Source: Clostridia bacterium
GTDB lineage: Bacteria; Bacillota; Clostridia; Oscillospirales; CAG-272
Length of the DNA: 12,881 nucleotides
NCBI GenBank assembly: GCA_017518025.1
Contig: JAFWWR010000108.1
Coordinates: 1-12,881, forward strand
Reading direction: 5' to 3'
Made by a program: the position numbers and the translations under genes. Below the pieces are notes generated by a model. That model was not told the origin of the DNA, ran no database searches, and was given only the letters and a program-made list of their open reading frames with translations. Every line of letters starts with the position of its first letter. Position 1 is the first letter of the stretch. Positions 7,400 through 12,881 of the stretch are shown here, in pieces.

Positions 7400-8631
7400 T
7401 ATACAACGCCTCCGAATCTTTTTCTACGTATTTCCTGAGAAAATATTAAATTTGATGCATATTTTTTCGCAAATTCGAAATCCACGGTGGAAAGGGGCGT
7501 CTTTTCGCGGATGAGAGAAGTGTATATCCCCGCCCTGCCCGTGTCTCCGATAAGGATGTAGCCCTTGAGCAGGTCTCCGTCCGTGAAAAAGCGTCTGACG
7601 TTCCCGTCTTCCCGCTCCTCGGTCATCTCGCCGCCGTAGGAGCCGGCGGTCATGATGTGGAGACCGAAAAATCCGATGGAGTTCATAGGAATGGCGTTGT
7701 CGAACGCCGCCTCGCCGCCCGCCATGTTGATCCCGGCGACTCTTCCCTGCATATATGCGTTCGGCAGGATGGCGAGGACCCTGTTCGCGCCAGCAGACGC
7801 GTCGAAGCCCTCGGCGCAGTCGCCGGCAGCCCAGACGGAATCAAGGGAGGTCTGCTCGCTCTCGTTTACCACGACGCCCCGGTTGACCTCGCCGCCGGCC
7901 TCCTTCACGAGTTCGGTATTGGCTCTGACGCCCACCGCCAGAACAAGGACGTCGAATTCGACACGCTCGCCGCTTTTCATCACCGCGGCGTTCCCCTCAA
8001 ACCGGTCCGCGCTGTCACCGAGCAGGAAACGGATCCCCTTCTCCTCTAAATGCTCCTGCACGACGGAGGCGCACTCCGCGTCGAGGATGCTCGAGAGCAC
8101 GCGGTCCGCAAGATCGCACACCGTGACGGACCCGACTCTGTCGAAGATCCCTTCGGCGCATTTCAGACCGATGAGCCCCGCGCCGACGATAAGCACGCGG
8201 CAGTCCGGCGCGAGGGCGCTCTCCAGCGCCAGCGCGTCGTCGAGGGTCATGAAGGAGAACTTCTTTTCCACCGTGTCAAGCCCAGCGAAGGGCGGAACGA
8301 AAGGCCGGGATCCCGTCGCGACGCAGAGCGCGTCGTATTCGACGGAGCCGCCGTTATCGAGAACGACGTTCTTGTTTGCGGAGTCGATCGCCGCAGCTCT
8401 CACGCCGGAGAGGACCCGGCAGCCGTTCTCTTCGTAAAAGCCCTCGGGGCGGTATTTCATCCGCTCGAGGTCGGTCTTCCCTTCGAGGTAGTAGGAGATC
8501 AGCGGGCGGCTGTAAACGTGATGCTTTTCGCCGGATATCACGGTGACGTCGCCTGTCTTGTCGACGGAACGGATCCCCTCTATACACCCGACGGCCGCAG
8601 TCCCGTTGCCGATTATAACGTATCTTTTCAT
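7399..8631 (-). CDS. FAD/NAD(P)H-dependent oxidoreductase, probable electron-input subunit of glutamate synthase
   Basis: 410 residues of the class I pyridine nucleotide-disulphide oxidoreductase fold, close to rubredoxin reductase and the FAD part of NirB-type proteins. The FAD Rossmann motif is at residues 6-15 (IIGNGTAAVG), the ATG motif at 105-107 (VATGSRP), the NAD(P) motif at 149-155 (VGAGLIG), and the second FAD contact AAGDC ends at 272. There is no redox-active CxxxxC pair. The acidic Asp 173 at the end of the second NAD-domain strand (TVCDLADR) suggests NADH over NADPH (inference). The start is the ATG at 8631, which overlaps the ferredoxin stop as ATGA; an open frame extends further upstream, but that part only shadows the ferredoxin gene. 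Its position between ferredoxin and GXGXG genes indicates it replaces GltD by feeding electrons through the Fe-S subunit to the synthase. Confidence 0.88.
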   Translation of the reverse strand: MKRYVIIGNGTAAVGCIEGIRSVDKTGDVTVISGEKHHVYSRPLISYYLEGKTDLERMKYRPEGFYEENGCRVLSGVRAAAIDSANKNVVLDNGGSVEYDALCVATGSRPFVPPFAGLDTVEKKFSFMTLDDALALESALAPDCRVLIVGAGLIGLKCAEGIFDRVGSVTVCDLADRVLSSILDAECASVVQEHLEEKGIRFLLGDSADRFEGNAAVMKSGERVEFDVLVLAVGVRANTELVKEAGGEVNRGVVVNESEQTSLDSVWAAGDCAEGFDASAGANRVLAILPNAYMQGRVAGINMAGGEAAFDNAIPMNSIGFFGLHIMTAGSYGGEMTEEREDGNVRRFFTDGDLLKGYILIGDTGRAGIYTSLIREKTPLSTVDFEFAKKYASNLIFSQEIRRKRFGGVV

Positions 8632-9068
8632 TCCGCTCCGCCTCTTTCCTCGTATACTATCGCCCGGTTGGGACATCCCGTGACGCAGGCGGGCTCGCCG
8701 CAGGCGTTCTCGAGGCAGAGCTCGCATTTCTGCATGGTGCCGTTCTCTCCCGGGGCAAGAGCCCCGTAGGGGCAGACAAGCACGCAGGTGAGGCAGCCGA
8801 CGCACCTGTCGCGGTCGATCTTCACCACGCCGTCGATCTTTGAGATCGCTCCGGCGATGCAGCTCTTGACGCAGAGCGGGTCCTCGCAGTGACGGCAGGA
8901 CACCGCGAAGGTGATCCTGTCCTCGCCGTCCACCCGGATGCGCGGGAATATCTTTTTGTCCTTCAGGGCGACCGCCATATCGCTCAGTCCGGAATTGGCA
9001 TAGGCGCAGTTGTATTCGCAGAGGTGGCACCCGAGGCACCATTCCTCGTTTACGTAAACTCTTTTCAT
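8628..9068 (-). CDS. Four-cluster 4Fe-4S ferredoxin-like subunit of glutamate synthase
   Basis: 146 residues with 17 cysteines. They form the repeated pattern of HycB/DmsB-type electron-transfer subunits: C11-C14-C17-C21, C58-C61-C66-C70, C89-C92-C95-C99, and C115-C118 with C123, C128 and C132. This is enough for four 4Fe-4S clusters. There is no signal peptide or membrane segment. Such proteins carry electrons between a flavoprotein and a catalytic subunit. Here the neighbours are an FAD oxidoreductase (4-base ATGA overlap) and the Fe-S synthase subunit (stop 3 bases upstream of this ATG), so it most likely wires the flavoprotein to the synthase. By sequence alone it could be mislabelled as a hydrogenase or formate dehydrogenase subunit; context argues against that. 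Confidence 0.88.
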   Translation of the reverse strand: MKRVYVNEEWCLGCHLCEYNCAYANSGLSDMAVALKDKKIFPRIRVDGEDRITFAVSCRHCEDPLCVKSCIAGAISKIDGVVKIDRDRCVGCLTCVLVCPYGALAPGENGTMQKCELCLENACGEPACVTGCPNRAIVYEERGGAE

Positions 9069-9071
9069 TTA

Positions 9072-10577
9072 TCATTCCCCCGCGTGCGAGATACCCAGTA
9101 TCCCGAGTTCCTTTTCGTTAAGCCCCACGCCCCGGAGCATGAGCCGGTTGCCGCGGAGCGCCTCGACGGAGTTGATGCCCATCCCGCCCATGATCTCCAT
9201 CAGCTCGTGGCGCCACGCCGTGATGAGGTTGACGAGCCGCTCCGACCCCATGTCGGGATTGAGCCGCTTGACGAGATCGGGCCGCTGGGTGGCGATGCCC
9301 CAGTTGCACCTGCCGGTCTGGCATGTGCGGCAGAGGTGGCATCCCATGGCGAGCAGAGCCGCCGTGGCGATATAGCAGGCGTCGGCGCCCAGGGCGATGG
9401 CCTTTACCATGTCCGCCGCGGAGCGGATGGAGCCGCCGACGACCAGGGAGACGTTGTTCCTGATACCCTCGTCACGGAGCCGCAGGTCTACCGCCGCCAG
9501 AGCGAGCTCCACGGGGATCCCCACGTTGTCGCGGATCCGGGTGGGCGCCGCGCCGGTGCCGCCGCGGAAGCCGTCGATGGCGATGATGTCCGCGCCGCTC
9601 CGGGCGATGCCGCTGGCGATAGCGGCTATATTGTGGACCGCCGCAACCTTCACGATGACGGGTTTTTTGTACCCGGTCGCCTCTTTGAGCGAAAAGACGA
9701 GCTGGCGCAGGTCCTCGATCGAATAAATGTCGTGATGGGGCGCCGGGGAGATGGCGTCCGAGCCCTCCGGGATCATGCGGGTCCGCGACACGTCGCCTAC
9801 GATCTTCGCGCCCGGCAGGTGGCCGCCGATGCCGGGCTTCGCGCCCTGCCCCATTTTTATCTCTATGGCGGCGCCGGCGTTAAGGTAGTCCTCGTGGACT
9901 CCGAACCTGCCCGATGCCACCTGGACGACGGTGTTTTTGCCGAATTTATAAAAGTCCTCGTGGAGTCCGCCCTCTCCGGTGTTGTAGAGGATCCCCAGTT
10001 CGGTGGCGGCGCGGGCGAGGGATGCGTGGGCGTTATAGCTGATGGAACCGTAGCTCATGGCGGAGAACATCACCGGCACGGAAAGCTCGATCTGCGGAGG
10101 CAGATCACATTTGATATTGCCGTTCCCGTCTCTTTCGATCCTGTCCGGCTTTTTGCCGAGGAAGACTCTCGTTTCCATGGGCTCGCGGAGCGGGTCGATG
10201 GGCGGGTTGGTGACCTGAGAGGCGTTGATGAGGATCTTGTCCCAGTATACCGGAAGCGGTTTCGGGTTCCCCATGGACGACAGCAGAACTCCGCCGCTGT
10301 TCGCCTGCTTATATATCTCCTTTATGGTATCGCCCTGCCAGTTGGCGTTTTCCCTGAGCGCGCAGTCGCTCTTCACGATCTTCAGCGCCCTTGTGGGGCA
10401 AAGCGACACGCACCGCTGACAGTCGACGCATTTCGTCTCGTCGCTCTGCATGACGCCGCGGTCCGGATCGAAGGAATGGACTTCGTTCGAGCACTGCCGC
10501 TCGCAGACGCGGCATGCGATACAGCGGTCCTTGTTGCGGATCACCTCAAATTCGGGATATATGAATTCGACTCCCAT
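9072..10577 (-). CDS. gltB: Glutamate synthase FMN-binding synthase subunit with N-terminal 2x[4Fe-4S] domain
   Basis: 501 residues. It catalyses reductive transfer of ammonia to 2-oxoglutarate, giving glutamate. Residues 15-62 hold two 4Fe-4S motifs (C19-C22-C25-C29 and C50-C53-C56-C60), absent from standard bacterial GltB. From about 90 the FMN barrel follows: SAMSYGSIS at 172-180, GGHLPGAKI at 251-259, the DGFRGGTGAAP loop at 335-345 and GGSIRSAADM at 391-400. C413, C416, C419 and C424 in the MGCHLCRTCQTGRCNWG region match the 3Fe-4S binding area before the GIATQ signature. The whole glutaminase and GXGXG parts are missing here because separate genes encode them. Its ATG shares one base with the stop of the upstream amidotransferase gene (TGATG). 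The extra ferredoxin domain suggests electrons arrive through Fe-S partners. Confidence 0.94.
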   Translation of the reverse strand: MGVEFIYPEFEVIRNKDRCIACRVCERQCSNEVHSFDPDRGVMQSDETKCVDCQRCVSLCPTRALKIVKSDCALRENANWQGDTIKEIYKQANSGGVLLSSMGNPKPLPVYWDKILINASQVTNPPIDPLREPMETRVFLGKKPDRIERDGNGNIKCDLPPQIELSVPVMFSAMSYGSISYNAHASLARAATELGILYNTGEGGLHEDFYKFGKNTVVQVASGRFGVHEDYLNAGAAIEIKMGQGAKPGIGGHLPGAKIVGDVSRTRMIPEGSDAISPAPHHDIYSIEDLRQLVFSLKEATGYKKPVIVKVAAVHNIAAIASGIARSGADIIAIDGFRGGTGAAPTRIRDNVGIPVELALAAVDLRLRDEGIRNNVSLVVGGSIRSAADMVKAIALGADACYIATAALLAMGCHLCRTCQTGRCNWGIATQRPDLVKRLNPDMGSERLVNLITAWRHELMEIMGGMGINSVEALRGNRLMLRGVGLNEKELGILGISHAGE

Positions 10578-11671
10578 CAGAATCTCCCCTCCTTAACGCA
10601 GACTATGACCGGCTCGCCGCCGGACGGGGCCCAGATCTTCTCCGCGTCGGGCTCCATTACGCGGATCGCCGCTTCCTCGCTGGCGATAAGCACGCGGTCG
10701 TCCTTTTCCCCGACCACCATGGATCTCAGTTTCAGCCGGTCGTTCAGCGCCATGAGGCCGCCGCTGAAACCGAGGATGATGGAGAACGGTCCCGTGACAA
10801 GCAGACTCGGGAAGACCGTGCGAAGGTATTTCAGCTTTTCCCTCTCGCCGCCCTCCTTTTTGCCCTCGATGGTGCTCCAGAACGGGGCGGCGATGACACC
10901 GGCGGCCTCGTCGAGGGTGAGCCCCTTGACGCGGATCAGGTAGTCCAGAATGTACGTTATGACCTCGGTGTCGGTCTGCAGCGTGCATTTGTAGCCGAAC
11001 ATCTCTATAAACCGGCGGTTCGCGTCGTAGGACGATATCTCGCCGTAGTGCACGACCGAAAAATCCAGGAGTGTGAACGGGTGAGCGCCGCCCCACCATC
11101 CCGGCGTATTCGTGGGATAGCGGCCGTGGGCCGTCCAGCAGTAGCCCTCGTATTCGTCGAGTTTATAAAATCTTCCCACGTCCTCGGGGAATCCCACCGC
11201 CTTGAAGGTGCCCATGTTCTTCCCGCTGGAGAACACGTACGCGCCGTCCATTCCGGTGTTTATCTTCATGACCGTGCGGGCGACGAACTCCCTCTCGTCG
11301 AGCTGAAGGTCGTCAAGGACGGAACGGAGCGGAGTGACGAAGTAGCGCCAGATTATCGGCTCGTCCGTGATCTCCGGCATCTTGCGGGTGGGGATAAGCT
11401 CGCCCTTTACCACCTCGAAACGCTCCTTCAGGAACGCCTCGCACTTTTTTCTCGTGTCGCGGCAGTCAAAAAACAGGTGGAACGCGTAGAGATCGCGGTA
11501 CGCGGGATAGATCCCGTACCCGGCGAATCCGCCTCCCAGTCCGTTCGATCTGTCGTGCATGGGCTTCATCGCCTCGATCACGCTCTCACCCGTCATTTTG
11601 TTGCCTTCCTTTGAAATGACCGCCGCTACGGCGCATCCCGACGGGATCCTGACTTTACCTTCCTTCAGCAT
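10577..11671 (-). CDS. Class II glutamine amidotransferase subunit of glutamate synthase
   Basis: 364 residues; hydrolyses glutamine and supplies ammonia to the synthase subunit. The N-terminal-nucleophile cysteine is Cys 13 (RIPSGCAVAAVIS), so a 12-residue leader would have to be removed or tolerated. Other class II elements are HGRYPTN at 182-188 (Arg 184 binds the substrate carboxylate in this class) and TDTEV at 233-237. One key position is odd: the usual HNGE motif reads HYGE at 208-211, placing Tyr 209 where the oxyanion-hole asparagine is expected. First gene of the seven-gene operon. GAGGTGG lies 6 bases before the ATG at 11671, just after the leader terminator at 11693-11746, so expression depends on read-through of that terminator. 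Confidence 0.9.
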   Translation of the reverse strand: MLKEGKVRIPSGCAVAAVISKEGNKMTGESVIEAMKPMHDRSNGLGGGFAGYGIYPAYRDLYAFHLFFDCRDTRKKCEAFLKERFEVVKGELIPTRKMPEITDEPIIWRYFVTPLRSVLDDLQLDEREFVARTVMKINTGMDGAYVFSSGKNMGTFKAVGFPEDVGRFYKLDEYEGYCWTAHGRYPTNTPGWWGGAHPFTLLDFSVVHYGEISSYDANRRFIEMFGYKCTLQTDTEVITYILDYLIRVKGLTLDEAAGVIAAPFWSTIEGKKEGGEREKLKYLRTVFPSLLVTGPFSIILGFSGGLMALNDRLKLRSMVVGEKDDRVLIASEEAAIRVMEPDAEKIWAPSGGEPVIVCVKEGRF

Positions 11672-11692
11672 ATCGGTCCACCTCTTTCAAAT

Positions 11693-11746
11693 AAAAAGAA
11701 GAACGTCCGCTCCCGGGGAGATTTCTCCCTCCGGAAGTGAACGTCC
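11693..11746 (-). terminator. Leader terminator (attenuator) before the glutamate synthase operon
   Basis: In minus-strand RNA, GGACGUUC (11746-11739) pairs with a second GGACGUUC (11708-11701) over 8 base pairs including two G-U pairs. Inside, CUUCCG pairs with CGGGAG and GGGAG pairs with CUCCC around an AAAU loop, with one mismatch and a two-base GA bulge. The RNA then reads UUCUUUUU (11700-11693). It lies between the promoter and the first gene, so it must be overridden for the operon to be expressed. Its outer 5' arm is also part of the hexaloop hairpin at 11737-11754, so the two structures exclude each other. Confidence 0.8.
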
Positions 11747-11754
11747 TTGCTCAC
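11737..11754 (-). promoter_or_regulatory. ANTAR-type hexaloop hairpin in the glutamate synthase leader
   Basis: Minus-strand RNA GUGAGC-AAGGAC-GUUCAC folds into a 6-bp stem with a six-base loop carrying A at position 1 and G at position 4, the pattern known for ANTAR targets. The stem closes with C-G and has G-U as its second pair, as in both hairpins before glnN. It begins within 0-3 bases of the predicted transcription start, and its loop and 3' arm form the start of the terminator stem. Only one such hairpin is visible here, whereas described targets have two. Confidence 0.7.
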
Positions 11755-11761
11755 AACGTGC

Positions 11762-11790
11762 ATTTTAGCACACATGGACCGTCTTGTCAA
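11762..11790 (-). promoter_or_regulatory. Sigma-A promoter of the glutamate synthase-glnA-ANTAR operon
   Basis: On the minus strand, perfect -35 TTGACA (11790-11785), a 17-base spacer, and -10 TAAAAT (11767-11762, five of six). The start would be near 11754-11757, immediately before the hexaloop hairpin. The upstream DNA is rich in A/T tracts, as in UP elements. Such a strong constitutive promoter fits control by attenuation instead of initiation. Confidence 0.85.
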
Positions 11791-11839
11791 GAAAAAACGG
11801 AAAAAAATGAATAATCGCAAAAAAATTTGAAAAAAGGGG

Positions 11840-11868
11840 TTGACAAACAAAAAAAGCCGTTGTATAAT
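11840..11868 (+). promoter_or_regulatory. Consensus sigma-A promoter of glnN
   Basis: Perfect -35 TTGACA (11840-11845), 17-base spacer, perfect -10 TATAAT (11863-11868). The start is expected at about 11874-11876, three to five bases before the first hexaloop hairpin. Poly-A stretches lie upstream, shared with the divergent promoter. Confidence 0.9.
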
Positions 11869-11878
11869 GCACCACGTT

Positions 11879-11896
11879 GAAGGCAATGGCGTCTTC
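11879..11896 (+). promoter_or_regulatory. ANTAR target hairpin P1 in the glnN leader
   Basis: GAAGGC-AATGGC-GTCTTC forms a 6-bp stem (second pair G-U, closing pair C-G) with hexaloop AAUGGC, having A1 and G4 as in known ANTAR targets. It is nearly identical in sequence to P2 at 11940-11958, so the two form an imperfect direct repeat. Confidence 0.8.
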
Positions 11897-11912
11897 GGAT
11901 CGGGGATCCGGA
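11894..11912 (+). other. Linker hairpin between the two ANTAR hairpins
   Basis: TTCGGATC (11894-11901) pairs with GATCCGGA (11905-11912) over 8 bp (one G-U) around a GGG loop. The left end shares bases with the 3' arm of P1, so either P1 or the outer pairs of this stem form. It shortens the otherwise 40-base linker between P1 and P2. Confidence 0.5.
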
Positions 11913-11937
11913 GGCGCGATTTCACTTTCAACGGAAG

Positions 11938-11960
11938 ATGAAGGCAAAGGCGTCTTTCAT
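11938..11960 (+). promoter_or_regulatory. ANTAR target hairpin P2 in the glnN leader
   Basis: ATGAAGGC-AAAGGC-GTCTTTCAT forms a stem of 8 pairs with one bulged U and hexaloop AAAGGC, again with A1 and G4. Its loop and 3' arm (11948-11960) are also the 5' arm of the terminator, so P2 and the terminator cannot coexist. Stabilising P2 with an ANTAR protein would allow read-through into glnN. Confidence 0.8.
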
Positions 11961-11991
11961 GTGTCAGCATGAGAGACGCCTCTTCTTTTTT
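11948..11991 (+). terminator. Leader terminator (attenuator) before glnN
   Basis: AGGCGTCTTTCATG (11948-11961) pairs with CATGAGAGACGCCT (11968-11981) over 14 bp with one G-U pair around a TGTCAG loop, followed by TCTTCTTTTTT ending at 11991. It lies about 75 bases after the promoter start and 24 bases before the glnN start codon, and is the default off-structure of the leader. Confidence 0.9.
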
Positions 11992-12014
11992 GCATAACGA
12001 AGGGAGAATCGATT

Positions 12015-12881
12015 ATGAAAACGGTATCTGAGTATTTCGGAAGCTTGGTGTTCGACGACAGGATCATGAAATCCGTCCTGTCGGCAAAGGTCTACTCCTC
12101 GCTGAAAAAGACCATCGACGAGGGGAAAGCCCTTGATCCCGGCGTCGCCGACGCCGTGGCGCAGGCCATGAAGGACTGGGCGGTGTCGAAGGGGGCGACC
12201 CACTTCACCCACTGGTTCCAGCCGTTGACGGGTATCACGGCGGAAAAGCACGACGGCTTTATCTCCCCGTCGCCGGACGGCGGCGTCATCATGGAATTCT
12301 CCGGCAAGGAGCTGATAAAGGGCGAGCCGGACGCGTCGTCCTTCCCGTCGGGCGGTCTCCGGGCCACATTCGAGGCGCGGGGCTACACCGCATGGGACCC
12401 CACGTCCTACGCGTTTATAAAAGGAAAGACGCTCTGCATCCCCACGGCGTTCTGCTCATACGGAGGGCACGCTCTTGACAAGAAAACTCCGTTGCTCCGC
12501 TCCATGGAGGCGCTGAACAGACAGGCGCTCCGCATCCTGCGGTTGTTCGGCAACGACACGGCGAGATACGTGCGCTCGTCCGTGGGGCCCGAGCAGGAAT
12601 ACTTCCTCATCACGAAAGAAATGTACGACAAGCGCCCGGATCTGAGATACTGCGGACGGACCCTCTTCGGCGCGAAGCCGCCCAAGGGTCAGGAGATGGA
12701 CGACCACTATTTCGGAGCCATCAAGCCGAGAGTATCGGAATATATGGAGGACCTGAACGACGAGCTGTGGAAGCTGGGGATCATGGCGAAGACCGAGCAC
12801 AACGAGGTCGCCCCCGCCCAGCACGAGCTCGCGCCCATATACTCCACCACCAACGTGGCGACGGACCACAACCAGCTCACC
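12015..12881 (+). CDS. glnN: Glutamine synthetase, class III (3' part missing)
   Basis: 289 codons lie in the window, about 40 percent of the usual 690-730-residue protein. Class III enzymes carry out the normal ATP-dependent glutamine synthesis in larger dodecamers. The recognisable class III signature is present: HFTHWFQPLTG at 63-73, the FPSGGLRATFEARGYTAWDP segment from 110, GPEQEYFLI at 191-199 (metal-binding Glu 193 and Glu 195), and KTEHNEVAPAQHELAPI at 259-275. The frame is open and unbroken to the right edge. AGGGAG (12001-12006) lies 8 bases before the ATG. The gene is transcribed away from the glutamate synthase operon, and its leader carries the two-hairpin ANTAR attenuator. Thus the cell holds two glutamine synthetases of different classes that probably answer to one regulator. 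Confidence 0.95.
   Translation, partial: MKTVSEYFGSLVFDDRIMKSVLSAKVYSSLKKTIDEGKALDPGVADAVAQAMKDWAVSKGATHFTHWFQPLTGITAEKHDGFISPSPDGGVIMEFSGKELIKGEPDASSFPSGGLRATFEARGYTAWDPTSYAFIKGKTLCIPTAFCSYGGHALDKKTPLLRSMEALNRQALRILRLFGNDTARYVRSSVGPEQEYFLITKEMYDKRPDLRYCGRTLFGAKPPKGQEMDDHYFGAIKPRVSEYMEDLNDELWKLGIMAKTEHNEVAPAQHELAPIYSTTNVATDHNQLT

Larger units (their letters stand above)
11875..11933 (+). other. Long-range complementary arms enclosing the first ANTAR hairpin
   Basis: CGTTGAA (11875-11881) is perfectly complementary to TTCAACG (11927-11933). The left arm overlaps the first three bases of hairpin P1, so the helix and P1 compete. It may be an alternative fold present when no regulator is bound, or a basal helix that brings P1 towards P2. 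Confidence 0.45.

Noticed and set aside
7399..8631. Annotation as a nitrite reductase large subunit
   Set aside because: Only the FAD/NAD part is similar; there is no sirohaem/4Fe-4S domain, and the neighbours are glutamate synthase subunits.
8628..9068. Annotation as a hydrogenase or formate dehydrogenase Fe-S subunit
   Set aside because: The cluster pattern is shared, but no catalytic subunit of those enzymes is nearby and the gene is translationally coupled to glutamate synthase genes.
8632..9075. Upstream extension of the FAD oxidoreductase frame to 558 residues
   Set aside because: The extra 148 residues are the out-of-frame shadow of the ferredoxin gene and are arginine-rich nonsense; the FAD motif begins right after the ATG at 8631.
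8889..10943. A 684-codon plus-strand open frame
   Set aside because: It runs opposite to three well-recognised genes (ferredoxin subunit, FMN synthase subunit, amidotransferase), shows no family resemblance, and results from high GC content in the antisense frame.
11701..11746. GGACGTTC repeated 38 bases apart as a possible direct-repeat binding site or mobile-element duplication
   Set aside because: The sequence is nearly self-complementary with G-U pairs, so the two copies are the arms of the leader terminator.
1..12881. CRISPR arrays, tRNA, rRNA, insertion sequences or phage genes
   Set aside because: No regularly spaced repeats, cloverleaf structures, transposase or integrase motifs were found; the window is ordinary chromosomal gene content.

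Overview
The window looks like an anaerobic member of the Bacillota (class Clostridia), probably a GC-rich gut or sediment lineage. The evidence is a modular multi-subunit glutamate synthase, a class III glutamine synthetase, an ANTAR antiterminator without a visible partner kinase, strong AGGAGG-type ribosome binding sites and consensus sigma-A promoters. No rRNA, tRNA, insertion sequence or CRISPR array was seen, and no species can be named from this stretch.

Left arm (1-3530, minus strand). A short operon encodes two ABC exporter-type half transporters with a DUF1854 protein between them. Both transporters carry an unusual soluble N-terminal extension ending in a four-cysteine zinc ribbon. 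The second transporter runs off the left edge. The operon has its own promoter at 3502-3530.

Middle (3531-4835). A single plus-strand gene, transcribed divergently from the ABC operon, encodes a cytoplasmic glycoside hydrolase family 32 enzyme with a strongly shortened C-terminal domain. A symmetrical hairpin at 4809-4832 ends this gene from one side and the nitrogen operon from the other.

Right two thirds (4832-12881). This is a nitrogen-assimilation block. A seven-gene minus-strand operon runs from 11671 down to 4832. In order it encodes a glutaminase subunit, an FMN/Fe-S synthase subunit, a polyferredoxin subunit, an FAD/NAD(P)H oxidoreductase, the GXGXG subunit (together a split glutamate synthase), a short class I glutamine synthetase, and an ANTAR-domain regulator. 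A class III glutamine synthetase (glnN) is transcribed divergently and runs off the right edge.

The most interesting part is the 343-bp intergenic region 11672-12014. Each of the two divergent promoters opens directly into a leader with an intrinsic terminator before the first gene. Each terminator overlaps a small hairpin with a six-base loop carrying A at position 1 and G at position 4, the known ANTAR-protein recognition pattern. The glnN leader has the classical two hairpins; the glutamate synthase leader shows only one, starting at the very 5' end of the RNA. The ANTAR gene is the last gene of one of these transcripts, so the layout predicts a self-contained, autoregulated antitermination circuit controlling both glutamine synthetases and glutamate synthase. 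The regulator's receiver domain lacks the phospho-accepting aspartate, so the signal is probably not phosphorylation.
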